Assembly (NCBI RefSeq): GCF_900106035.1 | Contig: NZ_FNUC01000001.1 | Location: forward strand, 124,001-188,000 | DNA length: 64,000 nucleotides | Direction of reading: 5' to 3' | Origin: Jiangella alba | GTDB lineage: Bacteria > Actinomycetota > Actinomycetes > Jiangellales > Jiangellaceae | Shown: piece by piece, positions 43,568-52,295 of the stretch | Numbering within the stretch: position 1 is the first letter of the stretch | Layout: each line of letters starts with the position of its first letter | The notes under the pieces: model-generated | Database searches by the model: none | What the model saw: only the letters and a program-made list of their open reading frames with translations | Told to the model about the DNA's origin: nothing | Translations under genes and position numbers: made by a program

Positions 43568-44205
43568 CGACTGGCCGCGGCGGCCGCCGCGTCTCGCGTC
43601 CGCCGTCCCGCCGGCTGCCGCGGCAGGCCGCGTTCGGCGTCCTGCTGGTCGCCGCGCTGGCCACCGGGCGCGCCGTCGAAGGCCTGATGCCGATCGACGA
43701 CGAGACGGCCGCGCCGTTCGAGCGGACCGGCGGCGTCGGCGACCGCGTCGAGACCCGCTGGGGCGACGTCGAGGTGACCTCCGTCGCCGGGTCGACGCGG
43801 ATCGAGGACCCGTCCGGCACCATCCACGTGACCGGCGGCGTGTACGTCGTCGTCGACTGGACCTACACCGCCGCCGGCGAGCCGCAGCTGCCCGCGTACG
43901 TGGCGATCCGCGACACCGAGGGCCGCCAGTTCCGCACCAGCGTCGAGCGCAACCCGTACAGCTCCGGCGGCGCGGCGCAGCCGGGCATCCCGCGCCGGGT
44001 CTCCGCCGCGATCGAGCTGCCCGCCGACGCCGTCGACGGCGCCCGGCTGATCGTCACCCTGCAGCCGAACCCCGAGGACCACCGCCGCGACGACATCGCC
44101 GTCATCGACCTCGGCCTGACCGGCGACGACGCCGACGCCTGGGCCGCGTCGGAGGAGCCGGTCGAGGTGGCCGAGGCCGCCGACGGGCGCGGGGACGCGC
44201 CGTGA
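43564..44205 (+). CDS. Membrane-anchored extracytoplasmic protein of unknown function (2 of 3)
   Basis: 213 residues. Arg-rich start (RGGRRVSRPPSRRLPRQ), one membrane helix (about 22-36), then WGDVEVTSVAGSTRIEDPSGTIHVTGGVYVVVDWTYTAAG and an acidic C-terminus. The layout copies the preceding gene. GTG start overlaps its stop, and its own stop overlaps the third gene. Function unknown. Confidence 0.7.
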   Translation: MTTGRGGRRVSRPPSRRLPRQAAFGVLLVAALATGRAVEGLMPIDDETAAPFERTGGVGDRVETRWGDVEVTSVAGSTRIEDPSGTIHVTGGVYVVVDWTYTAAGEPQLPAYVAIRDTEGRQFRTSVERNPYSSGGAAQPGIPRRVSAAIELPADAVDGARLIVTLQPNPEDHRRDDIAVIDLGLTGDDADAWAASEEPVEVAEAADGRGDAP

Positions 44206-44816
44206 CGCCGGCCGGGTGGTGGCGGCGCAACCGCTGGGGGCTGGTCGCGCTGCCGGTGGCGATGGCCGCGGCGCTCGCGGCCAGCTCGTACCGCGTCGAG
44301 ACGTACTGGTGGCTGGAGAAGCCGCGCGACCTCGTGCACGGCGAGCGCGGCGAGTGGGTGACGTTCACGGCCAGCCAGTACGACCGCGGCGGCGACCGGC
44401 CGTTCACCGTGCGGGTGCGGCTGGACGACGTCCGGCCCGCCGAGGCGGCGTTCGGCGAGGACGACCCGCTCGAGCCGCCCGCGGGCGTCCAGGCCGTCGC
44501 CGTCGACCTCACCCTGGCCGCTCCCCCGGACGTGCCGCTGACGGGCTGCGACCTCGTCGTCCGCGACGCGTCCGGCACCGAGTACGCCTACCAGTCCACG
44601 TCGCCGTCGATCAGCCAGGCGACGTCGCCGTGCGTGCCGCCCGACGCCCGCGGACCGGACCTCGACCTGTTCGAGGGGATCGACCCCGACACCGGCCCGC
44701 GCCGCCCCGACGAGTGGACCGTCAGCCCCGTCGTCCTCCTCCCCGACGGTGTCGAGGTCGCCGAGGTCGTGCTCAGCTGGGGGCCGCCGGACGGGCTGCT
44801 GATCAGCGCAGACTGA
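44202..44816 (+). CDS. Membrane-anchored extracytoplasmic protein of unknown function (3 of 3)
   Basis: 204 residues. MTPAGWWRRNRWGLVALPVAMAAALAASS is a signal-anchor; the rest is an extracellular domain with two cysteines (TGCDLV and TSPCVPP) that may pair. The C-terminus (VVLLPDGVEVAEVVLSWGPPDGLLIS) overlaps by 14 bp the end of the convergent membrane gene. Last of a three-gene set, all single-pass and about 200 residues. Confidence 0.7.
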   Translation: MTPAGWWRRNRWGLVALPVAMAAALAASSYRVETYWWLEKPRDLVHGERGEWVTFTASQYDRGGDRPFTVRVRLDDVRPAEAAFGEDDPLEPPAGVQAVAVDLTLAAPPDVPLTGCDLVVRDASGTEYAYQSTSPSISQATSPCVPPDARGPDLDLFEGIDPDTGPRRPDEWTVSPVVLLPDGVEVAEVVLSWGPPDGLLISAD

Positions 44817-46104
44817 CCGACTCGCGGGTCGCGCGGGCGAGGACGCGGTCGATCGCGGCGCCGAGCAGGCACACCACCGCGACGGTGCCGACGACGTGCG
44901 ACACCATGCCGGTGTGCGGGACGAAGGCGAGGTAGGCGCCGAGCGGCAGCGGGCCGAGCAGCTCGCGCCAGATCAGCTCGACCGCGTACTCCAGCCGCTG
45001 CGCGATGACGAACGCCAGCGCGAACAGCAGCATCGGCGCCAGCCCCGCCACCGCGAGCCGGCGCAGGCCGCTGGCCAGCGCGCCGAACCGTTCGCCGAGG
45101 CCGCCGGTGAGCTCGTTGCCGACCTGCCGGGCGGGTGCGTGCATGCGCCCGGCCAGCCCGCCGCGCTGCCGCCGGTGCGACGCCTGCCGGCGCCGCTCCG
45201 GCTCCCTCAGCTGCTGCCCGTACACGACCGCGCCCACCGTCAGCCAGGCGACCGGGATCACCAGCAGCGAGTCGGCGTCGCCGAGCAGGTCGAGCAGCCA
45301 CCGACTGCCGGTGTCGACGGCGTCGCCGACCGGGCCGAAGAACGACACCACCGACCGCCACCCGTCCGCCACCGCCTGCGTGACGGCCCGCTCCTCCAGC
45401 CACGCGAACGCCGCCTCCTGGTGGCTGGCGAGCATGCGGGCCAGCGTGACCAGCCACAACACCTCGACGTACGCGGCGACCCACGGGATCCACCGCATCG
45501 GGCGGCGCTGCGCCAGGATGCCCAGCCCGTACCGCAGCACGATCGCGATGGCCACCAGCGCCATGGCCAGCCAGCCGGTCGCCAGCGCCGTCCGGTTCTG
45601 GTCGACCTCGCCGGTGCCCAGCAGCAGGTCGGGGTTGTTGAACAGCTCGTCGGCGACGGCCGTGTTCACGAACCGGAACACGTCCTCGGACAGGTAGCCG
45701 TAGGACGCGTAGATGGCGAGGAACGGGATCATCACGCTGCCCAGCACGGAGACGACGCTCGCGTGCTGCCGCCCGTCCTCCCCACTCGCCGCGTCGGCCG
45801 ACACCTGCAGGGACGGCAGCGAATGGCGCAGCGCGTAGAGGGCCGCGATGAGGGCGCTCACCGCCGCCAGCGGGCCCAGGACCAGCACGAGGACACCCAG
45901 CGTGCCGCTGAACTCGCTCAGCTCGACCGCCGCCCACAGCGCCGCGTACCGGCCCGCCTCGCCGGCGAACAGGATGGCCAGCAGCACCGGCCAGTGCCGC
46001 GCCAGCAGCCGGCCGGCCCGCCCCAACACCGCGAACAGGTCGGCAGCGGCAGCGCGCAGCGTGCCGCCCAGGCCCCGCCGGGCCGGCGTCTCGGTCAAGG
46101 TCAT
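44803..46104 (-). CDS. Multi-pass membrane protein, unknown function
   Basis: 433 residues with about eight hydrophobic segments (for example LLAILFAGEAGRYAALWAAVEL, TLGVLVLVLGPLAAVSALIAALYAL, ATGWLAMALVAIAIVL, and two near the C-terminus). A basic cytoplasmic loop (REPERRRQASHRRQRGG) splits the last third. No known family recognised; convergent to the three anchored proteins, which may or may not be partners. Confidence 0.75.
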   Translation of the reverse strand: MTLTETPARRGLGGTLRAAAADLFAVLGRAGRLLARHWPVLLAILFAGEAGRYAALWAAVELSEFSGTLGVLVLVLGPLAAVSALIAALYALRHSLPSLQVSADAASGEDGRQHASVVSVLGSVMIPFLAIYASYGYLSEDVFRFVNTAVADELFNNPDLLLGTGEVDQNRTALATGWLAMALVAIAIVLRYGLGILAQRRPMRWIPWVAAYVEVLWLVTLARMLASHQEAAFAWLEERAVTQAVADGWRSVVSFFGPVGDAVDTGSRWLLDLLGDADSLLVIPVAWLTVGAVVYGQQLREPERRRQASHRRQRGGLAGRMHAPARQVGNELTGGLGERFGALASGLRRLAVAGLAPMLLFALAFVIAQRLEYAVELIWRELLGPLPLGAYLAFVPHTGMVSHVVGTVAVVCLLGAAIDRVLARATRESVSLR

Positions 46105-46191
46105 CGCAGGTCATCCTGGGTCAGAGCGGACGACTCAGGATAGTGGTTGCGCGTCGATTGCCCAGCCCTGCTCGAACGAACGGCCCGCCGG

Positions 46192-46899
46192 TCAGCAGGT
46201 GACCGTGGCGATGAGGGGCAGGTGGTCGGAGCCGGCGCGGTCGAGGATCTCGGCCTCGACGGTGAGCGACGGCGCGGCGACGATGTAGTCGATCGGTTCC
46301 GCGGGGGCCGACGCCGGGTAGGAGGGGACGGGCGACGGCGGGGCGAGCAGGACCGAACCGTCCGCCGGCAGCCACGTGGACGCCGCCGTGTTGAAGTCGC
46401 CGCACACCAGCCACGGCGCGTCCAGGCCGCCGGTCAGCGTCAGCAGGCGCTCCAGGGCGGCCGACCGCGCCGCCGCCGACCGGCGCGGCAGGTGGGTGCT
46501 GCCCACCCACAGCGCCGCGCCGCCCACGTCCAGCCGCACGAGCAGCACCGTCCGCGCCTCCGACGACTCCGACCCGTCGTAGAGGCGGGGCGGCCAGCGC
46601 AGCTGCCACTGCTGCACGGCCCGGATCGGCGCCTTCACCAGCAGCGCGTTGCCGTAGCCCCCGTGCGGCACGTCGGCGTCGCCGTGGTGGACGGTGGGCG
46701 GGAAGACCCAGGCGTAGCCGAACCGGCCGGCCAGATCGGCCAGCACCGGCGCGCCGCCCCAGGGCTCGTCGACCTCGACCAGCGAGACGACGTCGGGCGC
46801 GGTCGCCGCGAGCAGCGAGGCCACCGCGTCGACGTTCGGGGCGCCGGCGTCGTCGCGCCAGGAGTGGATGTTCCAGTGCAGGATCCGGATCTCCGGCAT
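46192..46899 (-). CDS. Endonuclease/exonuclease/phosphatase (EEP) family protein
   Basis: 235 residues with EEP motifs: ILHWNIHSW start, VVSLVEVDEPWGG (metal-binding Glu), VGSTHLP, VCGDFNTAAS (GDFN) and SDHLPLIATV (SDH). Mg-dependent phosphodiesterase; could be a nuclease or lipid/sugar phosphatase. ATG at 46899 chosen; extension upstream is intergenic. Confidence 0.85.
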   Translation of the reverse strand: MPEIRILHWNIHSWRDDAGAPNVDAVASLLAATAPDVVSLVEVDEPWGGAPVLADLAGRFGYAWVFPPTVHHGDADVPHGGYGNALLVKAPIRAVQQWQLRWPPRLYDGSESSEARTVLLVRLDVGGAALWVGSTHLPRRSAAARSAALERLLTLTGGLDAPWLVCGDFNTAASTWLPADGSVLLAPPSPVPSYPASAPAEPIDYIVAAPSLTVEAEILDRAGSDHLPLIATVTC

Positions 46900-46939
46900 G
46901 GCCCGCCACGCTAGCCCAGGCGCGCCGTAGATTGGCGCC

Positions 46940-47493
46940 GTGACGCCCGACGGCCGCCTGATCCGCCCGGACGAACTACGCGCATGGGACGGACCGGGCC
47001 GGCCGGGCTGGACGCTGCGCGGCGTCGACCTCCCGCCGTCGTCACCAGCCACAAGCTGCGGCTCTACCGGGCCGGCGCGGGCCCGGCCCATACGGACGTC
47101 CTCGCCGAGCTGACGCACGAGGTGAACACGCTGGTCCGCACGCCGGACGGGGTCGACGGGCACGCGCACGACCCGCTGGCACTCTCGGCCGTCCCGCACG
47201 GGGACGCGGCCGACGTCGTCATCTACGGACGGCGCCGCGCACCATCACCGTCCTCGACACCGACGACGCCGCGCTCGTGGCACTGCGCGCGACGGCCGAG
47301 CGGTGCGGCGTCCGGCCCCGGCTGCTCGACGCCCGCCGGCCGGTGCCCGTCCCCGAGCACGCGCTCGTCGTCAACGCGACCGGCCTCGGCAAGGACCGGC
47401 GCGGCGCTGACGGCGATCACCGGCCGGCCGCTCACCGGCGACCTGCTGGCGGAGCTGACGGCGGCCGCGGCGCCGTTCCGGCCGGCGGGGTGA
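46940..47493 (+). pseudogene. Frameshifted hypothetical gene
   Basis: Coding-like sequence is split over three frames. MTPDGRLIRPDELRAWDGPG starts at the GTG at 46940; about 47035 coding switches to the frame holding SHKLRLYRAGAGPAHTDVLAELTHEVNTLV; about 47230 to TITVLDTDDAALVALRATAERCGV; and about 47400 back to TAITGRPLTGDLLAELTAAAAPFRPAG. Three frame changes argue for a decaying gene rather than one sequencing error. Product family not recognised. Confidence 0.65.
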
Positions 47494-47497
47494 GCGC

Positions 47498-48643
47498 TCA
47501 GCCCCGCAGCCGGGCGTTGAGCCGCGCGGCCTGACGGGTCAGGTGGTCGCGCTCGGCGAGGTCGTGCGCCTGGCCGGCCGCCTCGCCGTACAGCCGCGCC
47601 GCCGTCGCGAGGTCGCCGTCGCGCTCGTGCAGGTACGCCGCCACCGCGGCGTGCCGGGGCAGCGTGTCATCCAGTTCGGCGAGCGCCGCCAGGCCGGCCC
47701 GCGGCCCGTCCGCCTCGCCCACGGCCACCGCGCGGTTGAGCCGGACCACCGGGCTGTCGGTCAGCCGGGCGAGTTCGTCGTACCACTCGACGATCTGCAC
47801 CCAGTCGGTCTCCTCGGCGGTGAGCGCGTCGGCGTGCAGCGCGGCGATGGCGGCCTGCGCCTGGAACTCCCCCAGCCGGTCGCGGGCCAGCGCCGCCTGC
47901 AGGATCTCGACGCCCTCGGCGATGGTCGTGGTGTCCCACCGGGACCGGTCCTGCTCCGCCAGCGGCACCAGCGAGCCGTCGGGGGCCGTGCGGGCCGGCC
48001 GGCGGGCGTGGTGCAGCAGCATGAGCGCGAGCAGCCCGGCCACCTCCGGGTGATCGATCGCGGCCGCGAGCTGCCGGGTGAGCCTGATGGCCTCGGCGGC
48101 GAGGTCGACGTCGCCGGAGTAGCCCTCGTTGAACACCAGGTAGAGGACGCGCAGGACGGTCGCGACGTCGCCGGGCTGGTCCAGCCGCACGCCCGCGACG
48201 GTGCGCTTGGCCCGGCTGATGCGCTGCGCCATCGTCGCCTCGGGCACCAGGTAGGCCTGGGCGATCTGCCGGGTCGTCAGCCCACCGACGGCACGCAGCG
48301 TCAGCGCGACGGCCGACGACGGCGTCAGCGACGGGTGGGCGCAGCGGAAGTACAGCTGCAGGGTGTCGTCGACCCCGGAGACCGGCCCCGGCGACGGCTG
48401 CTCCTCGACGAGGTCCTCGCGCCGACGGCGGGCGGTCTCGGACCGCGTCGCGTCGAGGAACCGGCGCCACGCGGCCGCGACGAGCCACGCCTTCGGGTCC
48501 CGCGGCAGGTCGTCCGGCCACGTCTCCAGCGCCCGGATCAGCGCCTCCTGCACGGCGTCCTCGGCCGACGCGAAGTCCGCGCCGCGCCGGACGAGCACGC
48601 CGATGACCGCGGGCACCAGCTCCCGCAGCAGGGCCTCGTTCAC
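47498..48643 (-). CDS. ECF42-type RNA polymerase sigma factor (second copy)
   Basis: 381 residues. Region 2 in FASAEDAVQEALIRALETWPDDLPRDPKAWLVAAAWRRFLD, region 4 in AVALTLRAVGGLTTRQIAQAYLVPEATMAQRISRAKR, and the C-terminal extension with YLVFNEGYSG. Paralogue of the factor at 34593. GTG overlaps the DGPF gene stop by 4 bp, so the two are coupled. Likely directs transcription of its own operon via the promoter at 49100-49126. Confidence 0.92.
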   Translation of the reverse strand: MNEALLRELVPAVIGVLVRRGADFASAEDAVQEALIRALETWPDDLPRDPKAWLVAAAWRRFLDATRSETARRRREDLVEEQPSPGPVSGVDDTLQLYFRCAHPSLTPSSAVALTLRAVGGLTTRQIAQAYLVPEATMAQRISRAKRTVAGVRLDQPGDVATVLRVLYLVFNEGYSGDVDLAAEAIRLTRQLAAAIDHPEVAGLLALMLLHHARRPARTAPDGSLVPLAEQDRSRWDTTTIAEGVEILQAALARDRLGEFQAQAAIAALHADALTAEETDWVQIVEWYDELARLTDSPVVRLNRAVAVGEADGPRAGLAALAELDDTLPRHAAVAAYLHERDGDLATAARLYGEAAGQAHDLAERDHLTRQAARLNARLRG

Positions 48644-49047
48644 TCGGTGCCCGGAAGGAGCGGGCTCAGGAACGGGCGCAGCTCCAGCCACTCGTGGATC
48701 GGCCGGCCGCCCTTCCCGGGCGCCGCCGACAGCTCCGCGGCCAGCTCGAGCGCGCGGTCGTAGTCGTCGACGTCGATGATCATCCAGCCGGCGATGAGAT
48801 CCTTCGTCTCGGCGAACGGGCCGTCGGTGACCGGCGACCGGCTCTCGCCGTCGTAGCGGACGAAGGTGCCCTCGGGGGCCAGCGCCCGCTCCTCGACGAA
48901 CTCGCCGGAGGCCACCAGGCGCGCGGCGAAGTCGCGCATGTACTGCACGTGCGCCGAGATCTCCTCCGGCGTCCACTGCTCCATCGGCACGTCGTTGACG
49001 GCCGCCGGAGCGCCGCGGTAGTGCTTGAGCAGCAGGTACTTGGCCAT
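48640..49047 (-). CDS. YCII-related (DGPF) domain protein (second copy)
   Basis: 135 residues with SPVTDGPFAETKDLIAGWMIIDVDD, the DGPF signature, and the YCII ferredoxin-like fold. Start ATG preceded by GGAGGAGAACACC. First gene of a DGPF-ECF42 operon; the other module in this window has the same order. Confidence 0.88.
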   Translation of the reverse strand: MAKYLLLKHYRGAPAAVNDVPMEQWTPEEISAHVQYMRDFAARLVASGEFVEERALAPEGTFVRYDGESRSPVTDGPFAETKDLIAGWMIIDVDDYDRALELAAELSAAPGKGGRPIHEWLELRPFLSPLLPGTE

Positions 49048-49099
49048 GGTGTTCTCCTCCGTGCGCTTCGGCCACCCATTCTGGTGGCTCCACCCCTGG

Positions 49100-49126
49100 G
49101 ACGGAGCCGGCGGCGCGTTCTCGACA
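49100..49126 (-). promoter_or_regulatory. Candidate ECF42-type promoter of the second module
   Basis: On the minus strand TGTCGA (49126-49121), 17-bp spacer, CGTC (49103-49100), about 53 bp before the DGPF start. It shares -35, spacer length and spacer start (GAACG...CGCC) with 34095-34121. Confidence 0.6.
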
Positions 49127-49132
49127 TCACCG

Positions 49133-49750
49133 TCAGGGCAACCCGGCCAGCAGCCCGAACGCCTCGCGGGCGGCCGCGAGCACCCGCGGGCCGTACACCT
49201 CCGGCGGCGCTCCGGACAGCGTCGCCCGCCGGAACGCCGCGATGACGACGCCGTGCGCGGCCACCAGCGCCTCGGCGATCAGCTGCGGCCGCAGGTCGTC
49301 CTCGTCGCCGCCGGCGCCCAGTTCGCGGGCGATGTGCCCGCGCAGCGTCGCGGCGTAGCGGGCCAGCAGCTGCCGCTCGCGGGCCTGCAGCGCCGGGCTC
49401 GCCGTGACCAGCCGGGCGAGGACGGCCTGCCGCTCGCGCCGCGCCGGGTCGTCGCCGAACCGCGCGTACCGGTCCAGCAGGAACGCGCCGACGGCGCCCG
49501 CCACCGGCGTCCCCGCCGCCCGCGCGTCGATCGCCTCGACGAGCGCGGCCTCGAACCGCTGGTCGCCGCTGTAGACGAGATCCTCCTTGGTGGCGAAATG
49601 GTTGAACACCGTCTTCTCCGTGACCCCGGCCGCCCGCGCGACCTCGGCGACGGAGACCGCCTCGAAGCCGCGCTCGTCGAACAGCCGCAGCGCCGTCGCC
49701 GCCAGCTGCTCGCGGGTCTGCCGCTTGCGCTGCTCGCGCACACCGGTCAC
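49133..49750 (-). CDS. TetR-family transcriptional regulator
   Basis: 205 residues. HTH FEAVSVAEVARAAGVTEKTVFNHFATKEDLVYSG. GTG at 49750 has GGGGGTGGAGC upstream; the longer reading would begin inside the operator. Divergent from an esterase gene; the perfect palindrome TTACAGT-C-ACTGTAA lies 20 bp from its start and surely within both promoters. Confidence 0.88.
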   Translation of the reverse strand: MTGVREQRKRQTREQLAATALRLFDERGFEAVSVAEVARAAGVTEKTVFNHFATKEDLVYSGDQRFEAALVEAIDARAAGTPVAGAVGAFLLDRYARFGDDPARRERQAVLARLVTASPALQARERQLLARYAATLRGHIARELGAGGDEDDLRPQLIAEALVAAHGVVIAAFRRATLSGAPPEVYGPRVLAAAREAFGLLAGLP

Positions 49751-49770
49751 GCTCCACCCCCAGGAACTCG

Positions 49771-49785
49771 TTACAGTCACTGTAA
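49771..49785. promoter_or_regulatory. TetR operator
   Basis: TTACAGT-C-ACTGTAA, a perfect 7-1-7 palindrome in a GC-rich background, between the divergent tetR and hydrolase genes (18 bp before the hydrolase ATG). Textbook TetR-type site. Confidence 0.8.
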
Positions 49786-49803
49786 CCACGAGAGGAGCCG
49801 ACG

Positions 49804-50772
49804 ATGCCCGTCCTCCCCGAGCTGGGTCCGATGCTGGCCCGCGTCGCCCAGGCCCGCCAGCACCCCGCCGACCCCACGCAGAGTGTCGCCGACCGCCGCG
49901 CCGCCATCCACCGCGGCATGGACCACCGCGCCGCCACCGTCGCCCTGCCCGCCCCGCCGCACGTCGCCCGGCGCGACCACACCGTCCCGCTTCCGGACGG
50001 CGACCACCTCACCGTCCGCAGCTACCACCCCGGCGACGGCGCCGGTCCGCGGCCGGCGCACGTCTACGTGCACGGCGGCGGCTGGTGGCTCGGCACGCTG
50101 GACCACCGCGACGCGCTGTGCGCGCACCGGGCCGCGAACACCGGCGCCGTCGTCGTGTCGGTCGCGCACCGGCCGGCGCCGGAGCACCGCTACCCGGCGC
50201 CGGTCGCGGACGTCCACGCCGCGCTCGCCTGGACCGCCGCCGAGGCCGGCGCGCTCGGCGTCGACCCCGGGCTGCTGACGATCGGCGGCGACTCGTCCGG
50301 CGCGAACCTCGCCGCGGCGGCCGCTCTGCTGGCCCGCGACCGTGGCGGGCCGAGGCCGGCGGCGCAGGTGCTGGAGATCCCGGCGCTCGACCTCACCCTG
50401 GACATCGCGCGGGCCCACGCGGAGTCCGACCCGGGCGCCGTCGTGCTCACCTTCGACGAGCTGGCCGCGAACGTCGAGCGGTACTGCGACCCGGACCGCC
50501 GCGCCGAGCCGTACGCGTCTCCCGCGCTCGCCGCCGACCTCGCCGGCCTGCCGCCGGCGCTGATCATGACCGCCGAGCACGACGTCCTCCGCGGCGACGG
50601 CCGGGCCTACGCCGACCGCCTGGCCGCCGCCGGGGTGCCCGTCACGCTGCACGAATGGCCCGGGCACGTGCACGGCTCGCACGACATGACCGCCGCCGTG
50701 CCGTCGGCCCTCGACTGGCAGGCCGAGGTCGACGCGTTCCTGCGCGCGGCCGTCAGCGGAACCAGGCGGTGA
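49804..50772 (+). CDS. Alpha/beta-hydrolase of the hormone-sensitive-lipase type
   Basis: 322 residues. Oxyanion motif HGGGWW at about 81-86, nucleophile GDSSGAN, Asp in MTAEHDVLRGD and His in GHVHGSHD. Cytosolic esterase acting on short-chain esters. AGGAGCCGACG precedes the ATG. Controlled by the divergent TetR via the TTACAGT palindrome. Tail overlaps the next convergent hydrolase by 20 bp. Confidence 0.9.
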   Translation: MPVLPELGPMLARVAQARQHPADPTQSVADRRAAIHRGMDHRAATVALPAPPHVARRDHTVPLPDGDHLTVRSYHPGDGAGPRPAHVYVHGGGWWLGTLDHRDALCAHRAANTGAVVVSVAHRPAPEHRYPAPVADVHAALAWTAAEAGALGVDPGLLTIGGDSSGANLAAAAALLARDRGGPRPAAQVLEIPALDLTLDIARAHAESDPGAVVLTFDELAANVERYCDPDRRAEPYASPALAADLAGLPPALIMTAEHDVLRGDGRAYADRLAAAGVPVTLHEWPGHVHGSHDMTAAVPSALDWQAEVDAFLRAAVSGTRR

Positions 50773-51514
50773 GCTGCGCGGCGAGGTCGGCGTCGGCGAC
50801 GCCGTGCCAGTCGCCGGGGAGCTCGCGGTGCTCGCCGGCCGGCAGCCGGGACGCGACGTCGCGAGCGGCGCCGCGCAGGTAGTCGTCGCTGCCGGTGCTG
50901 CTGAGCACCAGCGCCGGCGTGCGCACGGCGGCGAGCAGCTCGGCGGTCATCGTCGCGGTCTGCTCGGCGTCGTAGAGCAGGGTGGGCGCCAGCGCCTCGA
51001 GGCCGGGCCAGGCCGGGTGGACGTGCAGCTCCTCGATCCACTCGTCCGGGACGCCGACGGCGCGGTTGAAGAAGTCGACGGCGCCGCCGTGGTCGCCGCG
51101 GACGACCAGCTCCCGCAACTGCGCGACGAACGCCTCGTCGGCCGGTTGCCCGACGACGAACGGCGGCTCGAGCAGCGCGACCTTCCGGATCGGCGCCCCG
51201 GCGGCGGCCGCCCGCAGCGCCACGGCGGCGCCGGAACTGAACCCGTAGACGTCCGCCTCGCCGCCGGCCAGCCCGATCACCGCGGCAAGATCGTCGACCT
51301 CCCGCTCCGGCGCGAACGGCGCGGTGTCGCCGCTGTCGCCCCGGCCGCGGCGGTCGTAGGTGTGGACGGCGAACCGCTCGGCCAGCGGTGCGACGGCGCC
51401 GGCCATCGGCCGCAGCCCGTGGAACGCGCCCGCGGGATCGATCAGAACCAGCGCCGGACCCTCCCCGGTACGGCTGACGGCGATCGGCGTCCCGTCGGCG
51501 GATCGAGCCTGCAT
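50753..51514 (-). CDS. Alpha/beta-hydrolase fold protein
   Basis: 253 residues. YDRRGRGDSGD loop, nucleophile elbow YGFSSGAAVAL, catalytic His in GDWHGVAD. ATG at 51514 chosen: GAGGAG lies 10 bp upstream, while the GTG at 51523 would be too close. Divergent from a TetR gene with two matching palindromes between, so likely repressed by it. Substrate unknown. Confidence 0.85.
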   Translation of the reverse strand: MQARSADGTPIAVSRTGEGPALVLIDPAGAFHGLRPMAGAVAPLAERFAVHTYDRRGRGDSGDTAPFAPEREVDDLAAVIGLAGGEADVYGFSSGAAVALRAAAAGAPIRKVALLEPPFVVGQPADEAFVAQLRELVVRGDHGGAVDFFNRAVGVPDEWIEELHVHPAWPGLEALAPTLLYDAEQTATMTAELLAAVRTPALVLSSTGSDDYLRGAARDVASRLPAGEHRELPGDWHGVADADLAAQLTAWFR

Positions 51515-51534
51515 GACGACCACGCTCCTCGGAT

Positions 51535-51549
51535 ACTGAACTGTTCAGT
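51535..51549. promoter_or_regulatory. TetR operator A
   Basis: ACTGAA-CTG-TTCAGT, perfect 6-3-6 palindrome, 21 bp before the hydrolase start. A 14/15 copy is at 51567-51581. Confidence 0.75.
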
Positions 51550-51566
51550 ACATCGGATCGTTGAGT

Positions 51567-51581
51567 ACTGTACTGTTCAGT
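51567..51581. promoter_or_regulatory. TetR operator B
   Basis: ACTGTACTGTTCAGT, differing from operator A at one base, 32 bp downstream (three helical turns) and 2 bp before the tetR ATG. Binding here would block the regulator's own translation start region. Confidence 0.7.
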
Positions 51582-51583
51582 TC

Positions 51584-52204
51584 ATGGATCGGGCAAGGGG
51601 TCGCGGGGCGCCGAAGGAGCCGCTCATCCTCGACGCCGCCCGCACGGTGTTCCTGCGCCGCGGCTTCGGCGCGGCCGGCGTCGACGAGATCGCCGCCATC
51701 GCCGCCGTCTCGAAGGTGACGCTCTACAAGTACTTCCCCAGCAAGGAGACGCTGTTCAGCGCCGTGATCCAGCGCGACATCGAGGCGGCGGAACGTCGCT
51801 CCGAGGACCACCTCGACGCGCTCGCGACGACGACCGACCTCCCCGCCGACCTGCGGGCGTTCGCGCGCGAGTTCGTCACGACGGTCACGGCGCCGGACCT
51901 GCTGCGGATGCGCCGCCTGATCGCCACCGAGGCCGAGCGGTTCCCCGACCTCGCCCGCGCCTGGGACGAGCGCAGCCGGATGCGGGGACTGCGGACGCTG
52001 CGCCAGCTGTTCGGCGCGCTGGCCATGCGCGGACTGCTGACCGGCGACCTGGACGTCGCGGCCGAGCAGTTCCTCTGGCTGCTGCTGGCCGGGCCGTTCA
52101 ACGAGTCGCTGTTCAGCCCGGCGGGGACGCCGGCGCCGCGCGACCTCGACGCGCACGCCGACGCCGCCGTCGCGACATTCCTCGCCGCGTTCGGCCGGAA
52201 GTAG
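51584..52204 (+). CDS. TetR-family transcriptional regulator
   Basis: 206 residues. HTH FGAAGVDEIAAIAAVSKVTLYKYFPSKETLFSAVI at about 26-60, TetR_C-type C-terminal domain. ATG at 51584; upstream in-frame sequence contains the operators and is not coding. Divergent from the hydrolase gene, sharing two operators. Confidence 0.9.
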   Translation: MDRARGRGAPKEPLILDAARTVFLRRGFGAAGVDEIAAIAAVSKVTLYKYFPSKETLFSAVIQRDIEAAERRSEDHLDALATTTDLPADLRAFAREFVTTVTAPDLLRMRRLIATEAERFPDLARAWDERSRMRGLRTLRQLFGALAMRGLLTGDLDVAAEQFLWLLLAGPFNESLFSPAGTPAPRDLDAHADAAVATFLAAFGRK

Positions 52205-52295
52205 TCGATTTCGTCCCGATGTGAGGGATTCGATGGCGAGTCAGGGCGGTTGTCACATACGGTCGAGGTGAATCTGCCCTGACGAGAGGACGACG

